Positions 7,852 through 18,914 of a stretch of DNA of 64,000 bases are shown here, piece after piece. This DNA is from Castellaniella sp035707805. Its GTDB lineage: Bacteria > Pseudomonadota > Gammaproteobacteria > Burkholderiales > Burkholderiaceae_B. Location of the stretch: NCBI GenBank assembly GCA_035707805.1, contig DASSTS010000051.1, forward strand, positions 124,001 through 188,000. The letters run 5' to 3'. The notes beneath the pieces were generated by a model that made no database searches, had not been told where the DNA came from, and worked only from the letters and a program-made list of their open reading frames with translations. Both the position numbers and the translations under genes were made by a program. Each line of letters begins with the position of its first letter. The stretch's first letter is position 1.

Positions 7852-8322
7852 ATGGCGGATATTTTTGCAGTCACCCAGCAGGCCCTGCTGGGTTTCGACG
7901 TGGAGCTGGTCGATGTGGAGCGCGCGCCCCTGGGGCTTTTGCGCGTCGTGATCGATCGTCCGGACGGGGTCCGCATCGAAGACTGTGAACAGGTCTCGCG
8001 CCAGCTCTCGCACGCGTTCGAGGTCGACAACATCGACTACAAGCGCCTGGAGGTCAGCTCCCCCGGCGTGGACCGGCCGTTGCGCCGGCTGGCGGACTAC
8101 CTGCGGTTCGCCGATCAGCGGATCGAGCTGCGCCTGCACGAGGCCGTCGAATCCCGCAAGGTCTTCACCGGCATCTTGCGCGTCGCGGGGGCGGAAACGC
8201 CCGTGCTCAGCCTGGAATACGAAGACCAGGCCGGGCAGTTGCGGACGCTGCCGTTTTCTTTTGACGATGTGGACCGGGCCCGCCTGGATCCTGTTCTCGA
8301 TTTCAAGGGTAAGAAGCGATGA
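7852..8322 (+). CDS. rimP: Ribosome maturation factor RimP
   Basis: RimP (156 aa) helps 30S subunit assembly. The N-terminal domain carries the family pattern GFDVELVDVERAPLGLLRVVIDRPDG and the C-terminal SH3-like domain begins near KVFTGIL. The motif LEVSSPGVDRPLRR (residues 65-78) is diagnostic. The ATG at 7852 follows GGAATTC only 7 bases after a T-run, so translation starts right behind the attenuator; an in-frame TTG at 7843 is less likely. It overlaps nusA by 4 bases (ATGA). Confidence 0.94.
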   Translation: MADIFAVTQQALLGFDVELVDVERAPLGLLRVVIDRPDGVRIEDCEQVSRQLSHAFEVDNIDYKRLEVSSPGVDRPLRRLADYLRFADQRIELRLHEAVESRKVFTGILRVAGAETPVLSLEYEDQAGQLRTLPFSFDDVDRARLDPVLDFKGKKR

Positions 8323-9803
8323 GTCGCGAAATTCTTCTACTGGTCGACGCCCTGGCGCGTGAAAAAAACGTCGAACGCGATGTGGTGTTCGGCGCGCTCG
8401 AAAGCGCACTGGCCTCGGCCATGAAAAAGCGCTTCAAGGAAGACGTGGACATTCGCGTGGCCATCGACCGCCAGACCGGCGAGCACGAGGGCTTCCGCCG
8501 CTGGCTGGTGGTGCCCGACGAGGCCGGCCTGCAGGAACCCGATGCGCAAGAGCTCTACACCGACGCCCAGGACATCGTGCCCGGCATCGAGATCGGTGAA
8601 TACATCGAAGAGCCCCTCGAGCCCATCGAATTCGGCCGGATCGGGGCGCAGGCGGCCAAGCAGGCCATCCTGCAAAAGATCCGCGACGCCGAGCGCGAGC
8701 AGGTGCTCAACGATTTCCTCGACCGCGGGGAAACCATCGTGTCCGGCACCGTCAAGCGCCTGGACAAGGGCGACGCGATCATCGAGATCGGCAAGGTCGA
8801 GGCCCGGCTGCCGCGCTCCGAGATGATCCCCAAGGAAAACATCCGCGCCGGCGACCGCGTGCGGGCCTGGGTCCTCAAGGTCGATCACGCCGCGCGCGGC
8901 CAGCAGGTGATCCTGTCGCGCACCTCGCCCGATTTCATCCGCGAGCTGTTCGAAAACGAGGTCCCCGAGATCGAGCAGGGCCTGCTCGAGATCAAGGCGG
9001 CCGCCCGCGATCCGGGCGTGCGTGCCAAGATCGCCGTGGTGGCGTACGATAAGCGGATCGATCCGATCGGCACCTGCGTCGGCATGCGCGGTTCGCGCGT
9101 TACGGCCGTACGCAACGAGCTTGGCGGCGAGCAGGTCGACATCGTGCTGTGGGCCGACGATCCGGCGGAATTCGTCATCGGCGCCCTGGCGCCCGCCCAC
9201 GTCGAATCCATCCTGGTGGACGAAGACAAGCACGCCATGGACGTCGTGGTGGACGAGGAAAACCTGCCCAAGGCCATCGGCGCCCGCGGCCAGAACGTGC
9301 GCCTGGCTTCGGAGCTCACCGGCTGGCAGATCAACATCATGACGCCCGAGGAAAGCCAGAACCGCCAGGACACCGAGCGCGCCGCCCTGCGCCATGCCTT
9401 CATCACCAAACTGGACGTCGACGAGGAAGTCGCCGACATCCTGATCGATGAAGGCTTCACGGGGCTGGAGGAAGTCGCCTATGTGCCGCTGCAGGAACTG
9501 CTGGACATCGAGGCCTTCGACGAGGAAACCGTCAACGAGTTGCGCACCCGGGCCCGCAATGCCCTGCTGACCGAGGCCATCGCCCAGGAAGAGCGCGTGC
9601 AGACCGCCCGCGACCTGCTGGAGATCCAGGGCATGGACGCCTCGCTGGTGGCCAAGCTGGCCGAGAACAACATCACCACCCTGGATGATCTGGCCGAGCT
9701 GGCCGCCGACGAACTGGCCGAACTCACCGGCCTGTCCGAGGAAACCGCCAGCGACATGATCATGCAGGCGCGGGCCCACTGGTTCGAGGACGACGAGGCC
9801 TGA
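8319..9803 (+). CDS. nusA: Transcription termination/antitermination factor NusA
   Basis: NusA (494 aa) binds RNA polymerase and nascent RNA and modulates pausing, termination and antitermination. Domains in order: polymerase-binding N-terminal domain (1-130), S1 domain (about 135-200, IVSGTVKRLDKGDAIIEIG), KH1 (about 230-275, DPIGTCVGMRGSRV), KH2 (about 300-345, AIGARGQNVRLASELTGWQI), then two acidic C-terminal helical repeats (about 365-494) as in E. coli-type NusA. The ATG overlaps the rimP stop. The stop sits in the palindromic context GGCC-TGA-GGCC. Confidence 0.96.
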   Translation: MSREILLLVDALAREKNVERDVVFGALESALASAMKKRFKEDVDIRVAIDRQTGEHEGFRRWLVVPDEAGLQEPDAQELYTDAQDIVPGIEIGEYIEEPLEPIEFGRIGAQAAKQAILQKIRDAEREQVLNDFLDRGETIVSGTVKRLDKGDAIIEIGKVEARLPRSEMIPKENIRAGDRVRAWVLKVDHAARGQQVILSRTSPDFIRELFENEVPEIEQGLLEIKAAARDPGVRAKIAVVAYDKRIDPIGTCVGMRGSRVTAVRNELGGEQVDIVLWADDPAEFVIGALAPAHVESILVDEDKHAMDVVVDEENLPKAIGARGQNVRLASELTGWQINIMTPEESQNRQDTERAALRHAFITKLDVDEEVADILIDEGFTGLEEVAYVPLQELLDIEAFDEETVNELRTRARNALLTEAIAQEERVQTARDLLEIQGMDASLVAKLAENNITTLDDLAELAADELAELTGLSEETASDMIMQARAHWFEDDEA

Positions 9804-9859
9804 GGCCCGCCGCATCGTCCCCGTACCGAGCCCCTTAACGTAGTCAAAGAGAGAGTCGA

Positions 9860-12754
9860 ATGCCGAGTAACACCGTCGCCCAATTCGCCGAAGAACTGAA
9901 CATGCCCGCCAACGTCCTGCTGGATCATTTCCGCTCGGCCGGTGTCCAGCTCGATTCGGTGAATGCTGACGTGACCGAGGCGGACAAAAGCGCCTTGCTG
10001 GAATCCCTGCGGCGTTCGCATGGCTCGGATTCCGGCAAGAAAGTCGTGCTGACGCGCCGCAAGACCTCTGAGATCCATCAAGCGGACGGCTCGGGGCGTT
10101 CGCGCACCATCCAGGTCGAGGTCCGCAAGAAGCGCGTGCTGGTCAAGCGGGACCGCCCGGAACTGCTGGAGACGGCGCGCGCCGAGACGGTCCAGGCGGC
10201 AGCGGCTCAGCCCGCCGCGGAACCGGCCCCCGCGCCTGCCGCGGTGCCGGCGGCGTCCGCCCCGGTCCCCGAGGCAGCGCCCCAGCCGGCCGCGCCGGCG
10301 CCCGATCCCGTGCCCGAGGTCCCGGCCGAAACGCCGGCCGAACCGGCCCCGGCGCCCGCCGCCCCGGAAGAGCCGGCGCCGGAATCCGCGCCGGCCGAGG
10401 CCGCGGCGCCCGAAACAGACGTACCCTCCACTGAAACAAAGCCGACCATCGTGAGCGAAACCCCCGTCGTCGAGCCGCAGGCAGCGCCTGCCAAGACGTC
10501 CGCAGTCCCCAGTTCCCCGGCGCAGCCCGATGCCGCGCCGGCTCGCCAGGCCGCGCGCCCGGAAGCCTCCTCCGCGCCGGTGGCCGCGCCGTCCGCGACG
10601 CCCGGCAAGGCCCGGCGCGCGCCGGCCGACGCCGACCGCGAGCAGGCCCGCAAGGCCGCCGAGGCCGAGGCCGCCGCGCTGCGCGAGATGATGCGCCAGC
10701 CCCGCAAGGTCCTGCGCGCCGCGGAACCCGAAGAGGCCGCGACCAAGACGCTGCACAAGCCGGCAGGCAAGACCGTCGCCAAGAAGGAAACCGAGGGCAA
10801 GAAGGTCATCAAGACCTCCGACGTGTCCTCCAGCTGGTCCAACGACGGCCGCAAAAAGCCTTCCAAGGCCGACACCCTGTCCGCAGGATCCGGCCAGGAG
10901 GCCTGGCGCGCCGGCGGCAAGGGCGGCCGGGGCGGCAAGGGCGGCCGCAAGCAGGGCCGCCGCCAGGCCGATCACCACCAGGAACCGCAGCAGGCCGAAT
11001 TCATCGCCCGCGAGGTCCACGTGCCGGAAACCATTTCCGTGGCCGATCTGGCGCACAAGATGTCCGTCAAGGCCGCCGAGGTCATCAAGCACCTGATGAA
11101 ACTCGGCCAGATGGTCACCATCAACCAGATCCTGGACCAGGAAACCGCCATGATCGTGGTCGAAGAGCTCGGCCACACGGCGATCGCAGCCAAGCTCGAC
11201 GACCCGGAAGCCTTCCTGGCCGACACCGAGGCCACCGAGGGCGAGGCCCTGCCGCGCGCGCCGGTGGTCACCGTCATGGGCCACGTCGATCACGGCAAGA
11301 CCTCGCTGCTGGACTACATCCGCCGCACCAAGGTCGCGACGGGCGAGGCCGGCGGCATCACCCAGCACATCGGCGCCTACAGCGTGAAGACCGACCGCGG
11401 CGTGGTGGCGTTCCTGGACACCCCGGGCCACGAGGCCTTCACGGCCATGCGGGCCCGCGGCGCGCAAGCCACCGACATCGTGATCCTGGTCGTGGCCGCC
11501 GACGACGGCGTCATGCCCCAGACGCGTGAGGCCATCCACCACGCCAAGGCCGCCAACGTGCCGCTGGTCGTGGCCATCAACAAGATCGACAAGCCCGAGG
11601 CCAACCCCGAGCGCGTCAAGCAGGAACTCGTGGCCGAAGAGGTCGTGCCCGAGGAATACGGCGGCGACGTGCCCTTCATCCCCGTGTCCGCCAAGACCGG
11701 GCAGGGTATCGACGAGCTGCTGGAAAACGTCCTGCTGCAGGCCGAGATCCTCGAACTCAAGGCGCCCGTGGACGCCCCCGCCAAGGGGATCGTCATCGAG
11801 GCCCGCCTGGACAAGGGCCGCGGCCCCGTGGCCACCATCCTGGTGCAAAGCGGCACCCTGCATCGCGGCGACGCGGTGCTGGCCGGCGTGGCCTTCGGCA
11901 AGGTCCGAGCCATGCTGAACGACACCGGCAAGCCCACCGCCGAGGCGGGTCCGTCCACTCCGGTGGAGATCCAGGGCCTGGCCGAGGTCCCCGCCGCGGG
12001 CGACGAGGTGCTGGTGCTGGCCGACGAGCGCAAGGCGCGCGAGATCGCGCTGTTCCGCCAGGGCAAGTTCCGCGACGTGAAGCTCGCCCGACAGCAGGCG
12101 GCCAAGCTCGAATCCATGTTCGACAACCTGGGCGAGGGCGTGCGCACGCTGCCCCTCATCGTCAAGACCGACGTGCAGGGCTCCCAGGAGGCCCTGGTGC
12201 AGTCCCTGCTCAAGCTCTCGACCGACGAGGTCCGGGTGCAGGTCGTGCATGCGGCCGTGGGCGGCATCTCCGAAAGTGACGTCAATCTGGCGATCGCGTC
12301 GGGGGCCGTCATCATCGGCTTCAACGTGCGCGCCGACCAGTCGGCCAAGAAGCTCGCCGAGTCCAATGAGATCGACCTGCGCTACTACAACATCATCTAT
12401 GACGCCATCGACGATGTTAAAAATGCGCTGTCGGGCATGCTGGCGCCGGAAAAGCGCGAGGAAGTCATCGGCATGGTCGAGATCCGCGAGATCTTCACGG
12501 TGTCCAAGGTCGGCAACATCGCCGGCTGCATGGTGCTCGAAGGCGTGGTCAAGCGCGACTCGCAGGTGCGCCTGCTGCGCAACCACGTGGTGCACTGGAC
12601 CGGCATGCTGGATTCCCTGCGCCGCTTCAAGGACGACGTCAAGGAAGTCAAGTCCGGCTTCGACTGCGGGATCACGCTCAAGGGCAACAACGACATCCAG
12701 GTGGGCGACCAGCTCGAGGTCTTCGAAATCAAGGAAATCGCCCGCACGCTGTAA
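9860..12754 (+). CDS. infB: Translation initiation factor IF-2
   Basis: IF-2 (964 aa) is the GTPase that brings fMet-tRNA to the ribosome. An IF2_N domain (1-50, VAQFAEELNMPANVLLDHF) is followed by a long Ala/Pro/Glu linker (about 110-300), a Gly/Lys patch, a second IF2_N-like domain (about 390-445) and the G domain with G1 GHVDHGKT near residue 474, DTPGHEAF and NKIDKPEAN. Domains II, III and C2 follow. A GAGAGAG ribosome site precedes the ATG. It sits 56 bases after nusA in the usual operon position. Confidence 0.97.
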   Translation: MPSNTVAQFAEELNMPANVLLDHFRSAGVQLDSVNADVTEADKSALLESLRRSHGSDSGKKVVLTRRKTSEIHQADGSGRSRTIQVEVRKKRVLVKRDRPELLETARAETVQAAAAQPAAEPAPAPAAVPAASAPVPEAAPQPAAPAPDPVPEVPAETPAEPAPAPAAPEEPAPESAPAEAAAPETDVPSTETKPTIVSETPVVEPQAAPAKTSAVPSSPAQPDAAPARQAARPEASSAPVAAPSATPGKARRAPADADREQARKAAEAEAAALREMMRQPRKVLRAAEPEEAATKTLHKPAGKTVAKKETEGKKVIKTSDVSSSWSNDGRKKPSKADTLSAGSGQEAWRAGGKGGRGGKGGRKQGRRQADHHQEPQQAEFIAREVHVPETISVADLAHKMSVKAAEVIKHLMKLGQMVTINQILDQETAMIVVEELGHTAIAAKLDDPEAFLADTEATEGEALPRAPVVTVMGHVDHGKTSLLDYIRRTKVATGEAGGITQHIGAYSVKTDRGVVAFLDTPGHEAFTAMRARGAQATDIVILVVAADDGVMPQTREAIHHAKAANVPLVVAINKIDKPEANPERVKQELVAEEVVPEEYGGDVPFIPVSAKTGQGIDELLENVLLQAEILELKAPVDAPAKGIVIEARLDKGRGPVATILVQSGTLHRGDAVLAGVAFGKVRAMLNDTGKPTAEAGPSTPVEIQGLAEVPAAGDEVLVLADERKAREIALFRQGKFRDVKLARQQAAKLESMFDNLGEGVRTLPLIVKTDVQGSQEALVQSLLKLSTDEVRVQVVHAAVGGISESDVNLAIASGAVIIGFNVRADQSAKKLAESNEIDLRYYNIIYDAIDDVKNALSGMLAPEKREEVIGMVEIREIFTVSKVGNIAGCMVLEGVVKRDSQVRLLRNHVVHWTGMLDSLRRFKDDVKEVKSGFDCGITLKGNNDIQVGDQLEVFEIKEIARTL

Positions 12755-12770
12755 GGGCGCGGCTGTGAAT

Positions 12771-13181
12771 ATGGGTCGTCATAAATCCAAACCGAATCCA
12801 GGCCGCAACACCCGACTGGCCGACCAGATCCAGAAGGATCTGGCGGCCCTGGTGCAGCGCGAACTGGACGTCTCGCAGGCCGGCCTGATCACGCTGACCG
12901 GGGTCGACCTGTCGGCGGATTACGCCCATGCCAAGGTCTATTTCACCGTGCTGGGCGCCGAGCCCGACACCGCGGCCCAGGCCCTGAACGACAAGGCTGG
13001 CTGGCTGCACTCGCAGCTCTTCAAGATGCTGCACATCCATACGGTTCCCACCCTGCGCTTCGTGCACGACGTGCAGCTCGCACGCGGGATCGAACTGACC
13101 CAATTGATCGACCGGGCCAATCGTCCCCAGGCGGGCGCATCGGAAATTCCCGAGCTCGAAGACCCGGACGGCCAGCCCTGA
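12771..13181 (+). CDS. rbfA: 30S ribosome-binding factor RbfA
   Basis: RbfA (136 aa) assists late 30S maturation at helix 1 of 16S rRNA. The KH-like fold is recognised by RLADQIQKDLAALVQRELD, VDLSADYAHAKVYFTVLG and VPTLRFVHD. The start is ambiguous: AAGGG at 12753-12757 is ideally spaced (7 bases) for a GTG at 12765, but homologues I recall begin at MxRHKS, which matches the ATG at 12771. The final 15 residues are acidic. Confidence 0.9.
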   Translation: MGRHKSKPNPGRNTRLADQIQKDLAALVQRELDVSQAGLITLTGVDLSADYAHAKVYFTVLGAEPDTAAQALNDKAGWLHSQLFKMLHIHTVPTLRFVHDVQLARGIELTQLIDRANRPQAGASEIPELEDPDGQP

Positions 13182-13216
13182 TTGGGCGGTCGTCACTCAT
13201 CTGGACGGATTGAACG

Positions 13217-13968
13217 ATGGCTTCCCGACGCGGGCAGATGCTCGACGGTGTCCTGTTGCTGGACAAACCGGAGGGCCTCTCCAGCAATCACGCGCTGCAA
13301 CGCGCCAAGCGCACGGTCGATGCCCGCAAGGCGGGCCATACCGGCACCCTGGATCCTTTCGCCACGGGTCTGCTGATCTGCTGCTTCGGCCGTGCGACGA
13401 AGATCTCCGCCGCCATGCTCGAGGCCGACAAGGTCTACGAGGCCACGGTGGCCTTTGGCGAGGAAACCGACAGCGGCGACCTGACCGGGCACGTCGTGGC
13501 CCGGGCGGATGAACCGCCCGCCGTGGCGGCGGACCGCCTGGAGGCCGTCCTGGCCGGGTTCCGCGGCGAGATCGAGCAGATCCCGCCCATGGTGTCGGCG
13601 CTCAAGCGCGACGGCAAGCCGCTGTACGAATACGCCCGCCAGGGCATCGAGCTGGAACGCCCGCCCCGGCGGATCACCATCCATGCGCTGGACCTGCTGT
13701 CCTGCGACGGCGCGTCCGCGCGCCTGCGGGTGCATTGCAGCAAGGGCACCTACGTGCGCACCCTGGCCCAGGACATCGGCCGGCGCCTGGGGTGCCTGGG
13801 CCATCTGTCGGCGCTGCGGCGCACGGCCGTGGGCCCCTTCTCCATCGAGCAGGCCGTCGGGCTGGAAGCCCTGCAGGCCATGGACGCGCCGCAGTCGGCG
13901 CTCATCCCTTTACATGCCTTGCCGGACGGACTGCGCCCGGCACGCGTCACCACCGAGGAAAACATCCT

Positions 13969-13972
<4 letters not shown>
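13217..13972 (+). CDS. truB: tRNA pseudouridine(55) synthase TruB
   Basis: TruB (251 aa) makes the universal pseudouridine 55 in the T-loop of tRNAs. The catalytic motif GHTGTLDPFATG places the nucleophilic Asp at residue 46; LDKPEGLSSN (residues 15-24) and CSKGTYVRTLAQDIG are further family signatures. The C-terminal extension is short, without a full PUA domain. It overlaps typA by 4 bases (ATGA). Confidence 0.95.
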
Positions 13973-15789
<1,817 letters not shown>

Positions 15790-15832
15790 TCCGGCCGGCT
15801 CGGGGCCTGTGACGGTCCTGGCTTTGCATCGC

Positions 15833-15874
15833 ACCCCGAAAGCCGGACGCTGGTCCGGTCTTCGGGGTGTTTTT
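15833..15874 (+). terminator. Rho-independent terminator of the nusA-typA operon
   Basis: ACCCCGAA-AG-CCGGAC, loop GCTG, GTCCGG-TC-TTCGGGGT, then GTTTTT. The 14 paired bases are broken by a 2-base interior loop. It lies 43 bases after the typA stop. Confidence 0.9.
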
Positions 15875-15900
15875 CATGGGGCGGGCCGCGGGCCGGCCGC

Positions 15901-16815
15901 TCAGCGTGTCTCGGCGCGGATCACGATTGCCAGGCCGGCCAGCAGCGCCGCCAGGCCGGCGTAGGCCAGGGCGCCCGGACGTTCCCCCACTACCACCAGC
16001 GCCAGCAGGAAGGCGGTGACGGGCTCCATCAGGGCCAGGGACACGCCGGTGGCGGCGCTGATGCTGCGCAGCCCCGTGCTGAACAGCAGGTAGGCGATGC
16101 CGGTGGCGAAAACGCCCAGGAATCCCACCACCAGCCAGCCGGAAAGGCTGATCGCCAGCGTCCCGGCGCCCAGCCATGCCGCGGGCAGAGCCAGGGCGGC
16201 GCCGGTGCAGAAGACCCCCAGGGTGGCGACGGCGGGCTCGGACCGGTGCACGAGCCGCTTGTTGAGGATCGCGTAGACTGCGTAGGACAGCCCGGCCGCC
16301 AGGCACAGCACGATGCCCAGGGGGTCGGCCAGCACGTCGCCGCCGCGTCCGAGCACCAGCAGCACCCCGCCGCCGACCGCCAGCAGGGTGCCCGCCCACC
16401 AGCCCCGCGAGGGCCGCGCGCCGCCCGCCAGCTGCAGCAGGCCCGCCCAGATCGGCCCGCTGCCCAGCGCCAGGGCCGTACCCACCGCCACGCCCGTCGC
16501 CTTGACGCCGGCGAAGAAGCTCAGGTTGTAGCCGGCCATGCAGGCGCCGGCCAGGATCGCCGGGGACCAGTCCAGCGCGGCCAGCTGGCGCCTGAGGGCG
16601 GCGGGCCCCAGCATCCAGCCGGCATACGCCAGGAAGAAGCAGGCCGCGACCGCCAGTCGCAGGGCGCCGACCCAGTAGGGCGACAGGCTCGCCGCGGAGA
16701 AGCTCTGCGCCGTGCCGGTGGTGCCCCACAGCATGCCCGCGCCCAGCACCAGCAGGACGCCTTGCAGCGGCCGCGAGGGGGCGGAGTCCGGGGAGGTATC
16801 GGATATCGTATTCAT
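15901..16815 (-). CDS. EamA-family (DMT) transporter
   Basis: Inner-membrane protein (304 aa) of the drug/metabolite transporter superfamily, with ten predicted hydrophobic helices in two EamA repeats (about 15-145 and 165-300). GMLWGTTGTAQSFS in helix 1 and the repeat-2 ending MEPVTAFLLALVVVGERP are typical. The substrate is unknown; relatives export amino acids or other metabolites. The AraC-type regulator gene lies 129 bases upstream on the same strand and may control it. Confidence 0.88.
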   Translation of the reverse strand: MNTISDTSPDSAPSRPLQGVLLVLGAGMLWGTTGTAQSFSAASLSPYWVGALRLAVAACFFLAYAGWMLGPAALRRQLAALDWSPAILAGACMAGYNLSFFAGVKATGVAVGTALALGSGPIWAGLLQLAGGARPSRGWWAGTLLAVGGGVLLVLGRGGDVLADPLGIVLCLAAGLSYAVYAILNKRLVHRSEPAVATLGVFCTGAALALPAAWLGAGTLAISLSGWLVVGFLGVFATGIAYLLFSTGLRSISAATGVSLALMEPVTAFLLALVVVGERPGALAYAGLAALLAGLAIVIRAETR

Positions 16816-16944
16816 GCCGCCATGATGGCAGCCGCGGCGCCGGCCGTCTGTCGAGAAACGCTCGTGATGCGCGGAACCGGCTGCGCGGGGCGCGGTGGGC
16901 GGTGGGCGGGCTCGGCCGGCGCACCGCGCCCCGCCCCGCGGGAT

Positions 16945-17619
16945 TCAGCCGGCGCGCTGGCGCAGCGCCCGGGCGCCGGTCTGGCGGTCGCGCCGCAGGG
17001 CATAGGCCAGGGCGCTGCCCGACCGGTAGCCGACGCGGGCGGCGGCGATCTCCAGGCTGAATCCGCGCGCCAGCAGCCGGCTGGCCTGTTCCAGCCGCAG
17101 GGCGCGCAGGTGGTCGCCCGGCGTGCGGCCGGACAGCTCCAGCAGGCGGGCATGGAAGCGCTGCGGGCTGAGATTGAACAATTGCGCCATGCGGGCGGTC
17201 GTCCAGGACTCGTGCAGCGCCCCCGTCAGCGCGGCATCCAGGCGGGCCAGGTCCAGCCCCCGGCGCGAGGACAGCACCGTGGGCAGATCCAGCAGGGCCG
17301 CCAGCTGCCGCCCCGGGTCGCCGCCGGCGGCCAGGGCGCGGCAGGCGGGCGTCAGCGCAAAGCGCCGCAGCCTGTCCAGTCCGGCGGATTCGGGCGCGTC
17401 GATCACCAGGATGCGGGTGCCGGGCAGCGCATGGTAGGCATGGCGGGCCCCGGCGGGGATGACCATGCCGCAGGACGGGTCCGTGAACAGGGCGTGGCCG
17501 GAGATCTCGAGTTCCATGCGCCCGGCCAGCGGCACCATGACCTGCACGTGGTCATGGACGTGGGCGTGGGCCTGGCCATCATAGTGGCGCACGGTGCTGG
17601 TCGGCTGCAGGAGCGGCAT
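16945..17619 (-). CDS. AraC-family transcriptional regulator, cupin type
   Basis: Regulator of 224 aa. The N-terminus is a compact cupin (HAHVHDHVQVMVPLAGRMEL, then GMVIPAGARHAYHAL); residues about 125-220 carry two helix-turn-helix units (TTARMAQLFNLSPQRFHARL and EIAAARVGYRSGSALAYALRR). The frame extends 70 codons further upstream, but that part is a shadow of the opposite strand; the start at 17619 begins the cupin. No strong Shine-Dalgarno site precedes it. The likely target is the adjacent EamA exporter gene. Confidence 0.8.
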   Translation of the reverse strand: MPLLQPTSTVRHYDGQAHAHVHDHVQVMVPLAGRMELEISGHALFTDPSCGMVIPAGARHAYHALPGTRILVIDAPESAGLDRLRRFALTPACRALAAGGDPGRQLAALLDLPTVLSSRRGLDLARLDAALTGALHESWTTARMAQLFNLSPQRFHARLLELSGRTPGDHLRALRLEQASRLLARGFSLEIAAARVGYRSGSALAYALRRDRQTGARALRQRAG

Positions 17620-17691
17620 GGCGGAACGGAAAAGGCGGCAACGGAAAGCGCCGGAATTCCCCGATCTTACCAGCGCGGGGCCGCGGCCGGA

Positions 17692-17716
17692 GCGAAGGGC
17701 GAGGGCGAAGGGCGAG
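17692..17716 (+). repeat. Short direct repeat, 12-mer twice
   Basis: GCGAAGGGCGAG occurs at 17692-17703 and 17705-17716 with one base between, followed by a partial third copy. It lies in the gap upstream of the hydrolase-acetyltransferase gene; TACAAT at 17763-17768 could be the -10 of that gene. No function is evident. Confidence 0.5.
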
Positions 17717-17827
17717 GGGCGATGCGGCGGCTGCGGCCGGGCCGGCGGGGCGCGCGCCTGCTTACAATGAGGGGCGAGGCTCCGTCGCGCGCCGCCGGGC
17801 GCCCGGAACGCCACCCGCCCGAACGCC

Positions 17828-18862
17828 ATGATTCTCTACCTGCACGGATTCCGCTCCTCTCCCGATTCCTACAAGGCCCGCCTGATGGCGGCCGCGCTGG
17901 CCGAGCGCGGGTTGTCCGATCGCTGGCGCTGCCCGCAGCTGCCCGCCAGCCCGGCCGAGGCGCTGCGGACGGCCCTGGAGCTGGCCGGCGATGCGCCGGA
18001 CACCGTGGTGATCGGCTCGTCCCTGGGCGGTTTCTACGCCACCTGGCTGGCCGAACGCCTGGGCTGCCGCGCCGTGCTGCTCAATCCCGTGGTCCATGCG
18101 GCGCGCGACTTGGCCACGCAGGTCGGCGCCCACCGCACCTACCACGGCGACGCGCCCTTCGAGTTCCTGCCCGGCCACGTGGACGAGCTGGCGCGGGCCG
18201 AGGCCGACATCCCGGTCCTGACCCGGCCCGAACGCTACTTCCTGCTGGCCGCCACCGGCGACGAGGTGCTGGACTGGCGCGAGATGCGGGCGCGCTACGC
18301 CGGCAGCCGGCAGCGCATCATCGAGGGTGGCGACCACGGCTTGTCGGACTTCGCCCGGTATCTGCCCGAGGTCCTGGCCTTCGCCCTCGCGGGCGCGAAA
18401 TCCCCCGCCGCCGGGGCCGACGGCGGCCAGGCGTGCGGCCAGGGGCGCCGTGTCGCCGTGGGCGACTGGACGACCCTGGGGGCCGAGGCCCGGCGCATCC
18501 GCACCGAGGTCTTCGTGCAGGAACAGCGCGTGCCACCGGAAGAGGAACTGGACGCCATGGACGCCGGGTGCGTGCATGCCGTCGCCTACGACGAAGACGG
18601 GCAGGCCATGGGAACCGGCCGCCTGCTGCCCGACGGCCATATCGGCCGCATGGCGGTGTGCCGGCCCTGGCGGGGCCAGGGCGTGGGGTCGCTGCTGCTG
18701 ACGGCGCTGCTGGATGCCGCCCGCCGCCGCGGCGATGCCGAGGTCGTCCTGGCGGCCCAGATGCATGCCCGGCCGTTCTACGCGCGCCATGGGTTCCAGG
18801 AGGAAGGCGAGACCTTCATGGACGCGGGAATCCCGCACCGGCAGATGCGGCTGCGGCTCTGA
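17828..18862 (+). CDS. Fusion of YqiA-type alpha/beta hydrolase and GNAT acetyltransferase
   Basis: One uninterrupted 344-aa frame holding two enzymes. Residues 1-188 match the YqiA/YcfP esterase group: ILYLHGFRSSP at the start, nucleophile elbow GSSLGG (Ser65), TGDEVLD (Asp145) and EGGDHG (His170). After a Gly/Ala linker (about 189-207), residues 208-344 form an ElaA-like GNAT domain with RIRTEVFVQEQ, the acetyl-CoA loop RGQGVG (282-287) and the ending FYARHGFQEEGE. E. coli YqiA is a small stand-alone esterase of similar length to domain 1. Substrates of both domains are unknown. Confidence 0.85.
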   Translation: MILYLHGFRSSPDSYKARLMAAALAERGLSDRWRCPQLPASPAEALRTALELAGDAPDTVVIGSSLGGFYATWLAERLGCRAVLLNPVVHAARDLATQVGAHRTYHGDAPFEFLPGHVDELARAEADIPVLTRPERYFLLAATGDEVLDWREMRARYAGSRQRIIEGGDHGLSDFARYLPEVLAFALAGAKSPAAGADGGQACGQGRRVAVGDWTTLGAEARRIRTEVFVQEQRVPPEEELDAMDAGCVHAVAYDEDGQAMGTGRLLPDGHIGRMAVCRPWRGQGVGSLLLTALLDAARRRGDAEVVLAAQMHARPFYARHGFQEEGETFMDAGIPHRQMRLRL

Positions 18863-18914
18863 GGCCCGGTCCCCGGCGCGGGAAGCCCGCCCTTATCGAC
18901 CCAGGGAGCACTGC

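Noticed and set aside
9479..12595. Very long minus-strand frame antisense to infB
   Set aside because: High GC with strong third-position bias creates long antisense frames; infB, nusA motifs on the plus strand explain the region and no family is recognisable on the minus strand.
15833..15874. Terminator after typA as bidirectional, serving the convergent EamA gene
   Set aside because: The minus-strand side of the hairpin is followed by GCGATGCAAAG, not a T-run.
17692..17716. Tandem repeat as a possible CRISPR or phase-variable tract
   Set aside because: Only two full 12-base copies with one base between; too short and not inside a coding start.
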